A DNA stretch of 64,000 bases from Clostridium fessum (GTDB lineage Bacteria; Bacillota; Clostridia; Lachnospirales; Lachnospiraceae): the NCBI RefSeq assembly GCF_003024715.1, contig NZ_PYLO01000004.1, positions 124,001 through 188,000 of the forward strand, written 5' to 3'. Below the pieces are notes generated by a model. That model was not told where the DNA came from and made no database searches. It worked only from the letters and a program-made list of their open reading frames with translations. The position numbers were made by a program, and so were the translations under genes. This document shows, one piece after another, positions 33,108-40,893 of this stretch (positions within the stretch are counted from its first letter, which is position 1; every line of letters starts with the position of its first letter).

Positions 33108-33284
33108 ATGAATGACCGTCCGAAAAGGAATACCCCGGCAGGGGAAGCACCGCAACGAGCCACTTCGGGACAAAATGTCCCGAAGTCCGGGGAGCGTGCC
33201 AACGCTGGAACACGCCGCAGGAATGGGGCAGGAAGCCTTTTCGGGGAGAACGGCAAAGGAAAGCAAGATGGAGGGAATACATGA
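33108..33284 (+). CDS. Small basic protein of the element
   Basis: A 58-residue, glycine- and arginine-rich polar protein (MNDRPKRNTPAGEAPQ...) whose stop codon overlaps the ATG of the following gene by four bases (ATGA). That coupling is the main reason to accept it as coding. It has no hydrophobic segment and no recognised domain. Confidence 0.5.
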   Translation: MNDRPKRNTPAGEAPQRATSGQNVPKSGERANAGTRRRNGAGSLFGENGKGKQDGGNT

Positions 33285-33694
33285 GAGAGAACCCATATAA
33301 ACGACTGCCGTCCATAGAGCACAAGCTGGACGGTTCCCTTTACCGTATGACACCGACACAGAGGAAACAGGCAAACGCCCTGATCCGCCGGGAGTGCTGC
33401 TGTTATGAGGACGGGAACTGTATGCTCCTTGACGATGGGGACACCCACACCTGCCCCCAGACCATTTCTTTCTCGGTCTGCTGTAAGTGGTTCCGCTGGT
33501 CGGTCTTGCCGCAAATCGGGACGCTGGAAGCGGAGATTTTCCGGGATAAGGAGCTCAAACGCTGTGCGGTCTGCGGCAGAGTGTTCGTCCCAAAGTCCAA
33601 CCGGGCGAAATACTGTCCCGACTGTGCCGCCAGAGTTCACAGGCGGCAGAAAACAGAAAGTGAACGGAAAAGGAGGTCTTGTGTGGACAGTTAG
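33281..33694 (+). CDS. Cysteine-rich VLP-type protein of mobilizable elements
   Basis: A 137-residue protein with ten-plus cysteines. RRECCCYEDGNC and CPQTISFSVCCKWFRWSVLP form the first half, and CAVCGRVFVPKSNRAKYCPDC is a zinc ribbon, followed by a basic tail. This matches the cysteine-rich VLP proteins commonly carried next to MobV and RepA genes on clostridial integrative elements. A role in DNA processing is likely but not established. Confidence 0.7.
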   Translation: MRENPYKRLPSIEHKLDGSLYRMTPTQRKQANALIRRECCCYEDGNCMLLDDGDTHTCPQTISFSVCCKWFRWSVLPQIGTLEAEIFRDKELKRCAVCGRVFVPKSNRAKYCPDCAARVHRRQKTESERKRRSCVDS

Positions 33695-33805
33695 GGGCTG
33701 AAAAGTCCTTGATTTACAAGGCTTTGCAAGCACAGAACAGGGGCAGGCAATAGAAACTACCGTCTGCCCCAGAAAACGGGCTTCTAACCGTCCACAAAAC
33801 ACGAT

Positions 33806-34201
33806 ATGACAAACACCATTTATATCCATCAGCCGGAAAAGGCGGTCAGCTTTACCCGGCTTCCAAATTTCCTTTTTGAAGCCCCCACATTCACACCCCT
33901 GTCCAACGAAGCAAAGGTACTGTATGCCTTTATCCTGCGCCGGACAGACCTGTCCCGGAAAAACGGCTGGGCAGATGAATACGGGCGGATTTACCTCTAC
34001 TATCCCATCAACGAGGTGGTGGAGCTGCTCCACTGCGGGCGGCAGAAGGCGGTCAACACCCTGCGGGAACTGCAATATGCCGGACTGGTGGAAATCCAGA
34101 AGCAAGGCTGTGGAAAACCCAACCGAATTTACCCAAAATCCTACGAAGCGGTTCCAAACACCGACTTCAAGAAATCCGGTTATGGAACGCCGGAGGACTG
34201 A
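33806..34201 (+). CDS. RepA_N-type replication initiator, N-terminal domain only
   Basis: A 131-residue protein beginning with FTRLPNFLFEAPTFTPLSNE, the RepA_N winged-helix start, followed by EVVELLHCGRQKAVNTLREL. Related proteins on integrative elements are usually about twice as long. Here TGA (34199-34201) is followed in the same frame by 20 sense codons containing NPLEVRKPDG, a motif like that of longer relatives, then TAG at 34262-34264. The gene looks truncated by a nonsense change, though short versions may still bind the origin. Confidence 0.7.
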   Translation: MTNTIYIHQPEKAVSFTRLPNFLFEAPTFTPLSNEAKVLYAFILRRTDLSRKNGWADEYGRIYLYYPINEVVELLHCGRQKAVNTLRELQYAGLVEIQKQGCGKPNRIYPKSYEAVPNTDFKKSGYGTPED

Positions 34202-34386
34202 AAACCGCACTCCACAAGTACGATAATCAATCCTCTTGAAGTGCGAAAACCGGACGGTATATAGAAATACAGAGATTAAAACGATTTTATTTATATCTTA
34301 TCCATTCCTATCCGATCCGAGATATTTTCTGCGGGATTTTCCTGTGGAAAAGTCCCGGAAAGGAACGGAATGGGGAAAGGAGTTTC

Positions 34387-35331
34387 ATGGCACAACACGC
34401 AATTTTGCGATTTGAAAAACACAAGGGCAATCCGGCAAGACCGCTGGAAGCCCATCACGAACGGCAAAAGGAACAGTACGCCAGCAATCCCGACATTGAC
34501 ACCAGCCGGAGCAAGTACAACTTCCATATCGTTAAGCCAGAGGGCAGGTACTACCACTTCATTCAAAGCCGCATTGAACAAGCTGGCTGCCGCACCCGCA
34601 GGGACAGCACCCGTTTTGTGGATACGCTGATTACCGCCAGCCCGGAATTTTTTAAGAAGAAGTCCCCAAAGGAGATACAGGAATTTTTCCAGAGGGCGGC
34701 TGATTTCTTAATCGGGCGGGTAGGGAAAGAAAATATCGTGTCGGCGGTGGTACACATGGACGAGAAAACGCCCCACCTGCATTTGGTCTTTGTCCCGCTG
34801 ACAGAGGACAACCGCCTGTGTGCAAAGGAGATTATCGGGAACAGAGCCAACCTCACAAAATGGCAGGACGATTTTCACGCCTATATGGTGGAGAAATATC
34901 CCGACTTGGAGCGTGGGGAAAGTGCTAGCAAGACAGGCAGGAAGCATATCCCCATCCGCCTGTTCAAGCAGGCAGTCAATCTCTCCAAACAGGCAAGAGC
35001 CATTGAAGCCACGCTGGGCGATATTACCCCGTTCAATGCCGGAAAGAAGAAAGAGGAAGCCCTCTCCCTGCTGAAAAAGTGGTTTCCGCAGATGGAGAAC
35101 TTCTCCGGTCAGCTCAAAAAATACAAGGTTACGATAAACGACCTTTTGGCAGAAAATGAACAGTTGGAAGCCAGAGCCAAAGCCAGTGAAAAAGGCAAGA
35201 TGAAAGATACGATGGAACGGGCAAAGCTGGAAAGCGAGCTGAAAGACATTCAGCGGCTGGTAGACCGTATCCCGCCGGAGGTGCTGGCAGAATTGAAACG
35301 ACAGCCCAACAAGCGTGGGCGTGAACTTTGA
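34387..35331 (+). CDS. mobV: MobV-family relaxase (Mob/Pre)
   Basis: A 314-residue relaxase. VVHMDEKTPHLHLVFVPL near residue 120 is the family HxDExxPHxH metal-binding motif. The N-terminal LRFEKHKGN and the RSKYNFHIV region match the MOBV motif I area. A coiled-coil, glutamate/lysine-rich tail covers residues 250-300. It nicks oriT to begin transfer; a matching nick sequence lies at 30154-30166. GGGGAAAGGAG precedes ATG 34387. The protein is shorter than MobM (about 494 residues), lacking part of the C-terminal membrane/dimer region. Confidence 0.85.
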   Translation: MAQHAILRFEKHKGNPARPLEAHHERQKEQYASNPDIDTSRSKYNFHIVKPEGRYYHFIQSRIEQAGCRTRRDSTRFVDTLITASPEFFKKKSPKEIQEFFQRAADFLIGRVGKENIVSAVVHMDEKTPHLHLVFVPLTEDNRLCAKEIIGNRANLTKWQDDFHAYMVEKYPDLERGESASKTGRKHIPIRLFKQAVNLSKQARAIEATLGDITPFNAGKKKEEALSLLKKWFPQMENFSGQLKKYKVTINDLLAENEQLEARAKASEKGKMKDTMERAKLESELKDIQRLVDRIPPEVLAELKRQPNKRGREL

Positions 35332-35415
35332 CAAAAGTTATATGGTACTATTTTCCGCCTTGTTTTCATAGACATGGACAAAGAGTAGCACACAAGGAGG
35401 AGGTGGAACTCTGCT

Positions 35416-35595
35416 GTGAAAAAGCGAAAACTAAATTATCGGTTTCATAACCCTAATCCAGCGGCAGAGACCGCCGACTACTTACTGAAAATCCTAATTG
35501 AAGCCAATACGGAAAAAGTACAGTCGGCTATTCAAGAAGCCGCAGCCGCATCAGATGATACCGAAGAAAAATTAGACGAGGGACACTCTGCGTGA
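35416..35595 (+). CDS. Small protein upstream of the recombinase; candidate excision factor
   Basis: A 59-residue protein starting at GTG 35416 after GGAGGAGG. It begins MKKRKLNYRFHNPNPAAETA and continues into an amphipathic LLKILIEANTEKVQSAIQ helix with an acidic tail. Similar small proteins accompany serine recombinases on clostridial elements. Small genes next to such recombinases often encode directionality factors that switch the enzyme from integration to excision, so that role is a reasonable guess. A terminator overlaps its last codons. Confidence 0.6.
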   Translation: MKKRKLNYRFHNPNPAAETADYLLKILIEANTEKVQSAIQEAAAASDDTEEKLDEGHSA

Positions 35596-35613
35596 GCGGA
35601 GTGTCCCTTTTTT
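35580..35613 (+). terminator. Terminator between the small protein and the recombinase
   Basis: GGGACACTC and GAGTGTCCC form a 9-bp stem with a 10-base loop, followed by six T residues. It insulates the recombinase from the mobilisation operon. Confidence 0.85.
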
Positions 35614-35618
35614 CATGG

Positions 35619-35647
35619 TTGAAAACGCTGACTTCATGTGATAATAT
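35619..35647 (+). promoter_or_regulatory. Promoter of the serine recombinase
   Basis: TTGAAA (35619-35624), a 17-base spacer and TAATAT (35642-35647) resemble a sigma-A promoter. No clear sigma-E-type box was recognised, which bears on whether excision is developmentally timed. Confidence 0.55.
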
Positions 35648-35691
35648 TAAGATGTAACAGAACGATTTAATTTTAACAGAGAGGTTTTGCC

Positions 35692-37227
35692 ATGAATATA
35701 GCTGCTTACTGCCGTGTTTCCACCGATAAGGCTGACCAGCTCAACAGCCTGGAAGCACAGAAAGAGTTTTTTTCTGAATACACAAAACGCACAGGGGACA
35801 CCTTAGTAAGATTGTATGCAGACGAGGGTATTTCTGGAACCAAAATAAAAAATCGAAAAGAATTTCTACGCATGATGGCAGATGCCGAGCATGGGTTGTT
35901 TGATATGGTCGTAGTCAAGGATATTTCCCGCTTTGCCAGAAATACCGTTGACCTTTTGCAGAATGTCCGCAAGCTGAAATCTTTGGGAATTGAAACGCAG
36001 TTTTTGACCGCTAACATGACCAGCATGGGGAACAGTGAATTTGTGCTGACGATTTTTGGGGCATTGGCACAGGAGGAAAGTGCGAATACCTCAAAGCGTG
36101 TGAAATTTGGAAAAAAGATGAATGCTGAAAAAGGTCGTGTCCCGAATATCGTTTATGGATATGATAAGACGATTGGAGATTATTTTAACCTTGCAATCAA
36201 TGAAGAAGAAGCTGCGGTTGTCCGCCAGATTTATGAGTGGTATATCAAAGACGGGTATGGTGCTGCGAAAATTTCTATTTTCTTAAATGAACGAGGATTG
36301 CGGACAAAACGGAATTGCCAGTGGAGCCAGAATGGGGTTTGCCGTATTCTTACGAATGAACTTTATACGGGTAAAATTATTAACGGCAAACAGGAAGTAA
36401 CCGACTTTCTGACCGGGCAGAGGGCGAACAAAGATGAAACCGAGTGGATGGTTGTGGAGCGTCCAGATTTGCGTATTATTGAGCCGGAGGTTTTTGAACA
36501 GGCACAGCAGATTATGCAGTCCAGAGGCAAAGCATTTAAGGTGGATAAGGAACGCCAAAGCAATAAATATCTGTTCTCTACTCTTATCAAATGCAAGGAA
36601 TGCGGCTGGTCCTTCCGGCGCACAGTCCGCACATATAAAAACACTTATGTCCGCTGGGTGTGTTCCGGGCATAACGGGCGTGGTGCAGACAACTGCCCCA
36701 ATGCTGTGACGGTAGATGAAGAAGAATTGATTGAAGTTTTGCAGGAATATTTTGCTGAACTTCTGAAAGCAAAGAAGAATGTGATCCGTTATGTGGTCGG
36801 AGAATTTCAGCGGGTTTATAAGGCAAAGGACGAAAACCTGAATTATGAAAAAGAGCTAAATGCCCAGCTTGCAAAGCTGCAAAAAACCCGGCAAAAATAT
36901 ATGGATATGTACGCAGACGATTTGATTTCCAGAGAGGAACTGAATGATAAAATCGGCGGCATGAGAAAAGAAATTGAACGGCTGGAAAACGAACTGAAGA
37001 TGGTAGCGTATCATCTTACCAAGGGGGAACAGTTGGAAAGCGTCCTCGGACGGACATTCAAAGAGATTGAGGATATAACAGATGTACACCAGATGACCAA
37101 TGCCCAGCTAAAGCGCATTATCCAGAAAATCGAAGTGGACAAGGATGGGAATGTGGATATTTACCTGCGTTTGCTTGGGGATTTGGGCTTGGACGAAACC
37201 GTTCTAATTCGTCACGACGAAACATAA
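35692..37227 (+). CDS. Large serine recombinase (integrase/excisionase of the spoIIID element)
   Basis: A 511-residue large serine recombinase. AAYCRVSTDKADQ places the catalytic serine at residue 10; ADEGISGT and VVKDISRFARN complete the resolvase domain (1-145). A recombinase domain spans about 165-285, a zinc ribbon (CKECGWSF ... CPNA) about 300-345, and a coiled coil about 370-445. Length and architecture resemble SpoIVCA, the skin-element recombinase of Bacillus subtilis. The stop codon lies within the right junction, so the gene abuts attR, the normal position for such enzymes. In the excised circle the frame would read on into left-end sequence. AGAGAGG precedes ATG 35692. Confidence 0.93.
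   Translation: MNIAAYCRVSTDKADQLNSLEAQKEFFSEYTKRTGDTLVRLYADEGISGTKIKNRKEFLRMMADAEHGLFDMVVVKDISRFARNTVDLLQNVRKLKSLGIETQFLTANMTSMGNSEFVLTIFGALAQEESANTSKRVKFGKKMNAEKGRVPNIVYGYDKTIGDYFNLAINEEEAAVVRQIYEWYIKDGYGAAKISIFLNERGLRTKRNCQWSQNGVCRILTNELYTGKIINGKQEVTDFLTGQRANKDETEWMVVERPDLRIIEPEVFEQAQQIMQSRGKAFKVDKERQSNKYLFSTLIKCKECGWSFRRTVRTYKNTYVRWVCSGHNGRGADNCPNAVTVDEEELIEVLQEYFAELLKAKKNVIRYVVGEFQRVYKAKDENLNYEKELNAQLAKLQKTRQKYMDMYADDLISREELNDKIGGMRKEIERLENELKMVAYHLTKGEQLESVLGRTFKEIEDITDVHQMTNAQLKRIIQKIEVDKDGNVDIYLRLLGDLGLDETVLIRHDET
37208..37226 (+). other. attR region with palindrome and CATA core
   Basis: TTCGTC-AC-GACGAA (37208-37221) is a perfect 6-bp inverted repeat directly left of the CATA core (37223-37226). 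It probably contributes to the recombinase binding site on the element side. Sequence from 37226 onward belongs to spoIIID. Confidence 0.75.
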
Positions 37228-37393
37228 AGATGTGGCCGAGCGCCTTTCCCATATCAATCCGCCGCTTGCATCCCGGGCGCGTGTAGTACTGGACATCAAC
37301 AAAGCGGAACGCCATATCCGGGGCGGGATGGCGACGAAAGAAAAATATGAGCATGAGCACCAGCTGCGCGCGTGCAGCCGGGACGAGAAATAG
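37223..37393 (+). pseudogene. spoIIID: spoIIID, 3' part, right of the integrative element
   Basis: The frame from CAT 37223 encodes HKDVAERLSHINPPLA... and ends CSRDEK at TAG 37391-37393, the C-terminal half of SpoIIID including the end of the recognition helix and the basic region (AERHIRGGMATKEKY). It has no start codon or ribosome site. Joined at the shared CATA to 29839-29952 it gives one uninterrupted 93-codon gene with ...SKSTVH-KDVAER... at the junction, the sequence expected for SpoIIID. Confidence 0.92.
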
Positions 37394-37429
37394 AAAAGCT
37401 GGTAAAATTGGAGCTGAAAGCAGAAAAAG

Positions 37430-37466
37430 GGGCATTCCGCCTGAACGGGCGGAGTGCCATTTTTTC
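37430..37466 (+). terminator. Terminator of spoIIID
   Basis: GGCATTCCGCC and GGCGGAGTGCC form an 11-bp stem with one G-U pair, followed by TTTTTT. It would end the restored spoIIID transcript. Confidence 0.9.
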
Positions 37467-37473
37467 TGCTTCA

Positions 37474-37502
37474 TTGCAAACTATTTCAAAATATGCTATA
37501 GT
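37474..37502 (+). promoter_or_regulatory. Promoter of the cbiK operon
   Basis: TTGCAA (37474-37479), a 17-base spacer and TATAGT (37497-37502). Confidence 0.7.
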
Positions 37503-37505
37503 AGC

Positions 37506-37582
37506 TTCGATTCATAAAGCTATATGTCAGCCAGATTCAGGCATATGGCAGCGTAGGAGGAACGGGAAAATTCTGAATCGAA
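37506..37582 (+). promoter_or_regulatory. Structured cbiK leader
   Basis: TTCGATTCA (37506-37514) and TGAATCGAA (37574-37582) are perfect 9-bp arms that begin at the predicted transcription start. They enclose AGGAGG at 37556-37561 and a smaller imperfect hairpin around CATATG. This could be a metal- or cofactor-responsive leader; it does not resemble the cobalamin riboswitch. Confidence 0.4.
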
Positions 37583-37611
37583 AGATAAAAAACAAAGAGG
37601 AAGAATGATAG

Positions 37612-38406
37612 ATGGAACCAAGACAGGCAATCCTGGTAGTCAGCTTCGGGACAAGCTACAATGATAGCCGGGAAAAGACGATCGGAGCGGTTGAGCGTGC
37701 AGTGGCGGAGGCATTTCCGGCATATGAGGTGCGCCGGGCATTTACCAGCCAGAGGATCATTGATAAATTGAAAAAGCGGGATCAACGGTCGATCGACAAT
37801 TTGAAGGAGGCGCTTGACCGGGCAGCAGCCGATGGGATTAAAAGTCTGATTGTGCAGCCGACCCATCTGATGGATGGATTTGAATACATGGATGTAAAAG
37901 CGGAAGTGGAAGTGAATCAGGGGCGTTTTGAACGGTTGGCGCTGGGAGCACCGCTTCTTGCCAGTGAAGCGGATCTGGATGCGGTGATCCGGGCGATGGC
38001 AGGAGAACTGGGCGGATATGACGATGGAAAAACGGCACTCTGCCTGATGGGGCATGGGACGGACGCGGCTTCCAATCAGGTGTATCAGAAGATGCAGGAT
38101 AGGATGATCGCGGGCGGCTATGCAAATTATTACATCGGAACCGTGGAGGCGCAGCCGGATTTACAGGCGGTGATCGAGAAATTGGGCGCGCAGAAACACT
38201 ATCAGAGGGCAGTGCTGCAGCCGCTCATGGTGGTTGCAGGCGACCATGCGAATCAGGATATGGCAGGTGAAGAGGAGGATTCCTGGAAGAGCCGCCTGGA
38301 ACGCGCCGGATACCAGGTGGAATGCCGCATCCGGGGACTGGGAGAGGTTGAGGCGATCCGGAAGCTGTATGTGGCGCACGTGAGAGAGGCAGAGTGGGAA
38401 AAATGA
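37612..38406 (+). CDS. cbiK: Anaerobic sirohydrochlorin cobaltochelatase-like protein
   Basis: A 264-residue CbiK-type class II chelatase. AILVVSFGTSYNDSREKTI starts the fold; MGHGTD near residue 147 and VVAGDHANQDMAG near residue 208 carry the two metal-binding histidines (H145/H207 in Salmonella CbiK). Known members insert Co2+ into sirohydrochlorin for anaerobic B12 synthesis; some relatives insert Fe2+. No signal peptide. Here it opens an operon with a metal-chelate ABC transporter whose binding-protein gene overlaps its stop codon by four bases, suggesting handling of an imported tetrapyrrole or metal. AGAGGAAG precedes ATG 37612. Confidence 0.85.
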   Translation: MEPRQAILVVSFGTSYNDSREKTIGAVERAVAEAFPAYEVRRAFTSQRIIDKLKKRDQRSIDNLKEALDRAAADGIKSLIVQPTHLMDGFEYMDVKAEVEVNQGRFERLALGAPLLASEADLDAVIRAMAGELGGYDDGKTALCLMGHGTDAASNQVYQKMQDRMIAGGYANYYIGTVEAQPDLQAVIEKLGAQKHYQRAVLQPLMVVAGDHANQDMAGEEEDSWKSRLERAGYQVECRIRGLGEVEAIRKLYVAHVREAEWEK

Positions 38407-39752
38407 AGAAAATAGGATGGATAACGGGAAAGAAAAGGTTACTTAGGATGGCAGGACTGTCGCTTATGGGGGTGCTGCTCTTGAGCGGCTGTGGAAATAC
38501 GGGAAAGAGTGCGGTGGCGGCAGCGTCGTCTACATCTGCCAGTGAGACATCCAATGAGGCGGGTAAAGGTTCGAAAGTGTCCCAGCCGGCAGAAAACGTG
38601 GATGCACAGGTGGCGGAGGCATCACTTCCACAGCCGGGTGAGGCGATCAGTGCGTCCCTGACCTGGAAATCGCGGATGGAGCTTGCCTATGCGACCCAGT
38701 TTGCGGTCGATATCTATGAGGATGCGGACGGGATGCAGTACGAAGCAGTTTCGGTTGCGGATGGAAGCCGTTTTCTTCTGATTCCAGAGGGCGGAAAGGT
38801 GCCGGAAGATCTTCCGGATTCGATCCAGGTGCTTAAGCGCCCGGTCAAACAGATTTATCTGGTAGCGACCGCGACCATGGATATGTTCCGGATGCTGGGA
38901 GCGCTCCCGGATATCCGGTTTTCGGGAACCGATGCGTCGGGCTGGTACATCCCGGAGGCAAAGGAGGCGATGGAGAATGGGTCAATTCTCTACGCAGGCA
39001 AGTACAGCGAACCGGATTATGAGCGGATCGTCTCGGAGGGCTGCGGTCTGGCAATAGAAAATACGATGATTCTCCATTCGCCGGAGGTAAAAGAAAAGCT
39101 GGAAAGTTTCGGAATCCCGGTGATTGTGGATCATTCCAGCTACGAAGCACATCCGCTGGGGCGGACGGAATGGATCCGCCTGTATGGAGTGCTGACCGGA
39201 AAAGAAAAAGAGGCGGAAGCGGCATTTGCAAAGCAGGAAGCGGCTTTGCAGCGTGTTACAGAAGAAGGTTCGGATGCGGAGAACGCAGGCGGGAGCGTAA
39301 AAACAGAACAGACGGCACAGGCGGAAAAGCCGTCGGCGGCATTTTTCTATATTACGAACCAGGGCAGCGTGAACGTGCGCCGTTCCTCTGATTATATACC
39401 GAAAATGATAGAATTAGCGGGCGGCAGATACATATTCGGGCATCTGGGGGATGACGGAAAGAGGTCTTCGACCGTCAATATGCAGATGGAAGAATTTTAT
39501 GCAGCCGCGAAAGAATCCGATTATCTGATTTATAACAGTACAATCGACGGGGAGATTCACTCAATTTCGGAGCTTTTGGCAAAAGCGCCGGTTCTCAAGG
39601 ATTTCAAGGCGGTACAGGCGGGAAATGTCTGGTGCACGACGAAGAATCTCTATCAGGAATCCATGTCGGTTGGAGCAATGCTGGAAGATATCCATGCGAT
39701 TTTCAGCGGAAGCCAGGAAGATGGGACATATCTGTATAAATTGCAGTCGTGA
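38403..39752 (+). CDS. Iron/cobalamin-type ABC transporter substrate-binding lipoprotein
   Basis: A 449-residue lipoprotein. The signal ends LLLSGCGN (Cys near residue 30), followed by a Ser/Ala-rich linker. The two-lobed helical-backbone binding domain contains YLVATATMDMFRMLGALPD near residue 155 and HPLGRTEWIRLYGVLTGK near residue 245, typical of BtuF/FepB-class proteins. The ligand could be haem, cobinamide, cobalamin or siderophore. A low-complexity insert near residue 290 (EEGSDAENAGGSVKTEQTAQ) is not part of the usual fold. ATG 38403 is inside the cbiK stop (ATGA), so translation is coupled. Confidence 0.85.
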   Translation: MKKIGWITGKKRLLRMAGLSLMGVLLLSGCGNTGKSAVAAASSTSASETSNEAGKGSKVSQPAENVDAQVAEASLPQPGEAISASLTWKSRMELAYATQFAVDIYEDADGMQYEAVSVADGSRFLLIPEGGKVPEDLPDSIQVLKRPVKQIYLVATATMDMFRMLGALPDIRFSGTDASGWYIPEAKEAMENGSILYAGKYSEPDYERIVSEGCGLAIENTMILHSPEVKEKLESFGIPVIVDHSSYEAHPLGRTEWIRLYGVLTGKEKEAEAAFAKQEAALQRVTEEGSDAENAGGSVKTEQTAQAEKPSAAFFYITNQGSVNVRRSSDYIPKMIELAGGRYIFGHLGDDGKRSSTVNMQMEEFYAAAKESDYLIYNSTIDGEIHSISELLAKAPVLKDFKAVQAGNVWCTTKNLYQESMSVGAMLEDIHAIFSGSQEDGTYLYKLQS

Positions 39753-39788
39753 GGATGGAAAGTGTAATAAAGATAGATAGGAGAAACG

Positions 39789-40865
39789 ATGCGTTCAGTA
39801 TCAGAAGCAAACAGACAAAAACAGGAAAAAAAACAAAGAAACCTGGCGCAGGCAGGCAGACAGGTGCGGATCGCAGGCGCATTTCTGCTTCTGATTATGC
39901 TGCTGCTCCTGTCGCTTATCTGGAGTGTCTGTTCAGGCAGTGTATCGGTTCCGATCATGGAATTTTTACAGGAACTGCGGGAGCCTAAGCTGCGTGGAAT
40001 GGCGTGGACGATCATCTGGGAGATCCGTCTGCCGCGCGCGCTGGCGGCGCTGATCCTTGGCGGGGCGCTGGCACTGTCAGGGTATCTGTTACAGACCTTT
40101 TTCCACAATCCAATCGCGGGTCCCTTTGTGCTGGGAATTTCTTCTGGTTCAAAGCTTTTGGTAGCACTTGTGATGGTCGGATTTCTGGAATGGAATATTA
40201 CGATCAATTCGGGGATGCTGGTGGCAGCGGCATTTGCCGGAGCGCTTCTCTCTATGCTGTTTGTGCTCCTGGTCGCGCGGAAAATGGAACAGATGGCAAT
40301 GCTGATCGTCGGGGGCGTGATGATCGGCTATATTTGCTCGGCAATCACGGATTTTGTTGTGACCTTCGCCAGCGATGCGGATATTGTCAACCTGCATAAC
40401 TGGTCGCGCGGAAGTTTTTCTGGTATGACCTGGGAAAATGTGGCAGTCATGGCGGGCGTGACCTTTGTCTCAGCGGCAGCGGTGTTTCTGTTATCCAAAC
40501 CGATCGGCGCATACCAGATGGGGGAGACGTATGCGAAAAGCATGGGAGTCAATGTCGCACATCTGCGTTTCTTTATGGTGATTTTGTCCAGCATCTTATC
40601 TGGCTGCGTAGCGGCATTTGCCGGTCCGGTTTCCTTTGTTGGAATCGCGGTTCCGCATCTGATCCGCTGGCTGTTTGCCGATACAAGACCGCTGGTGCTG
40701 ATTCCGGGCTGTTTCCTGGGCGGAAGCGTGTTCTGCCTGTTCAGCGACTGGCTGGCGCGGACGGTCTTTGCCCCGACGGAATTGAGCATCAGCACGGTAA
40801 CAGCTGTCTTCGGTGCGCCGGTCGTGATTTTTGTGATGATGCGGAAACATCGAAAGAGCACCTGA
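39789..40865 (+). CDS. FecCD-family ABC transporter permease
   Basis: A 358-residue permease with about ten membrane segments. WEIRLPRALAALILGGALAL near residue 80, NPIAGPFVLGISSG and FAGPVSFVGIAVPHLIRWLF near residue 280 are hallmark FecCD/BtuC motifs. It forms the homodimeric channel for the preceding binding protein. The first 30 residues are basic and polar. AGGAGA precedes ATG 39789. Confidence 0.9.
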   Translation: MRSVSEANRQKQEKKQRNLAQAGRQVRIAGAFLLLIMLLLLSLIWSVCSGSVSVPIMEFLQELREPKLRGMAWTIIWEIRLPRALAALILGGALALSGYLLQTFFHNPIAGPFVLGISSGSKLLVALVMVGFLEWNITINSGMLVAAAFAGALLSMLFVLLVARKMEQMAMLIVGGVMIGYICSAITDFVVTFASDADIVNLHNWSRGSFSGMTWENVAVMAGVTFVSAAAVFLLSKPIGAYQMGETYAKSMGVNVAHLRFFMVILSSILSGCVAAFAGPVSFVGIAVPHLIRWLFADTRPLVLIPGCFLGGSVFCLFSDWLARTVFAPTELSISTVTAVFGAPVVIFVMMRKHRKST

Positions 40866-40893
40866 AGCATAGAGCAGCGGAGGAGAAAATACC

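Larger units (their letters stand above)
29950..37222 (+). mobile_element. Integrative mobilizable element inserted in spoIIID (skin-like)
   Basis: A 7273-bp element bounded by the two halves of spoIIID, each junction containing CATA. It carries a large serine recombinase at the right end, a MOBV relaxase with a matching oriT near the left end, a RepA_N gene fragment, a cysteine-rich VLP protein, an XRE regulator and unknown genes. No coupling protein or type IV secretion genes are present, so transfer would need a helper. The minus-strand genes at 30.5-33 kb are visibly more AT-rich than the chromosome. Precise excision would rebuild an in-frame spoIIID, as the skin element does for sigK. 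Confidence 0.92.

Noticed and set aside
33083-34210. Long minus-strand frame of 375 codons in the spoIIID element
   Set aside because: It runs antisense to three genes with recognisable products (small basic protein, cysteine-rich VLP protein, RepA_N) and has the proline/phenylalanine-rich composition of a shadow frame.
29950-37222. Complete conjugative element (ICE) or prophage
   Set aside because: There is a relaxase but no coupling protein, type IV secretion genes, capsid or tail genes, so a mobilizable element is the better description.
37503-37611. Cobalamin riboswitch before cbiK
   Set aside because: The leader is only about 100 bases and lacks the conserved B12-box core; only a simple inverted repeat is visible.
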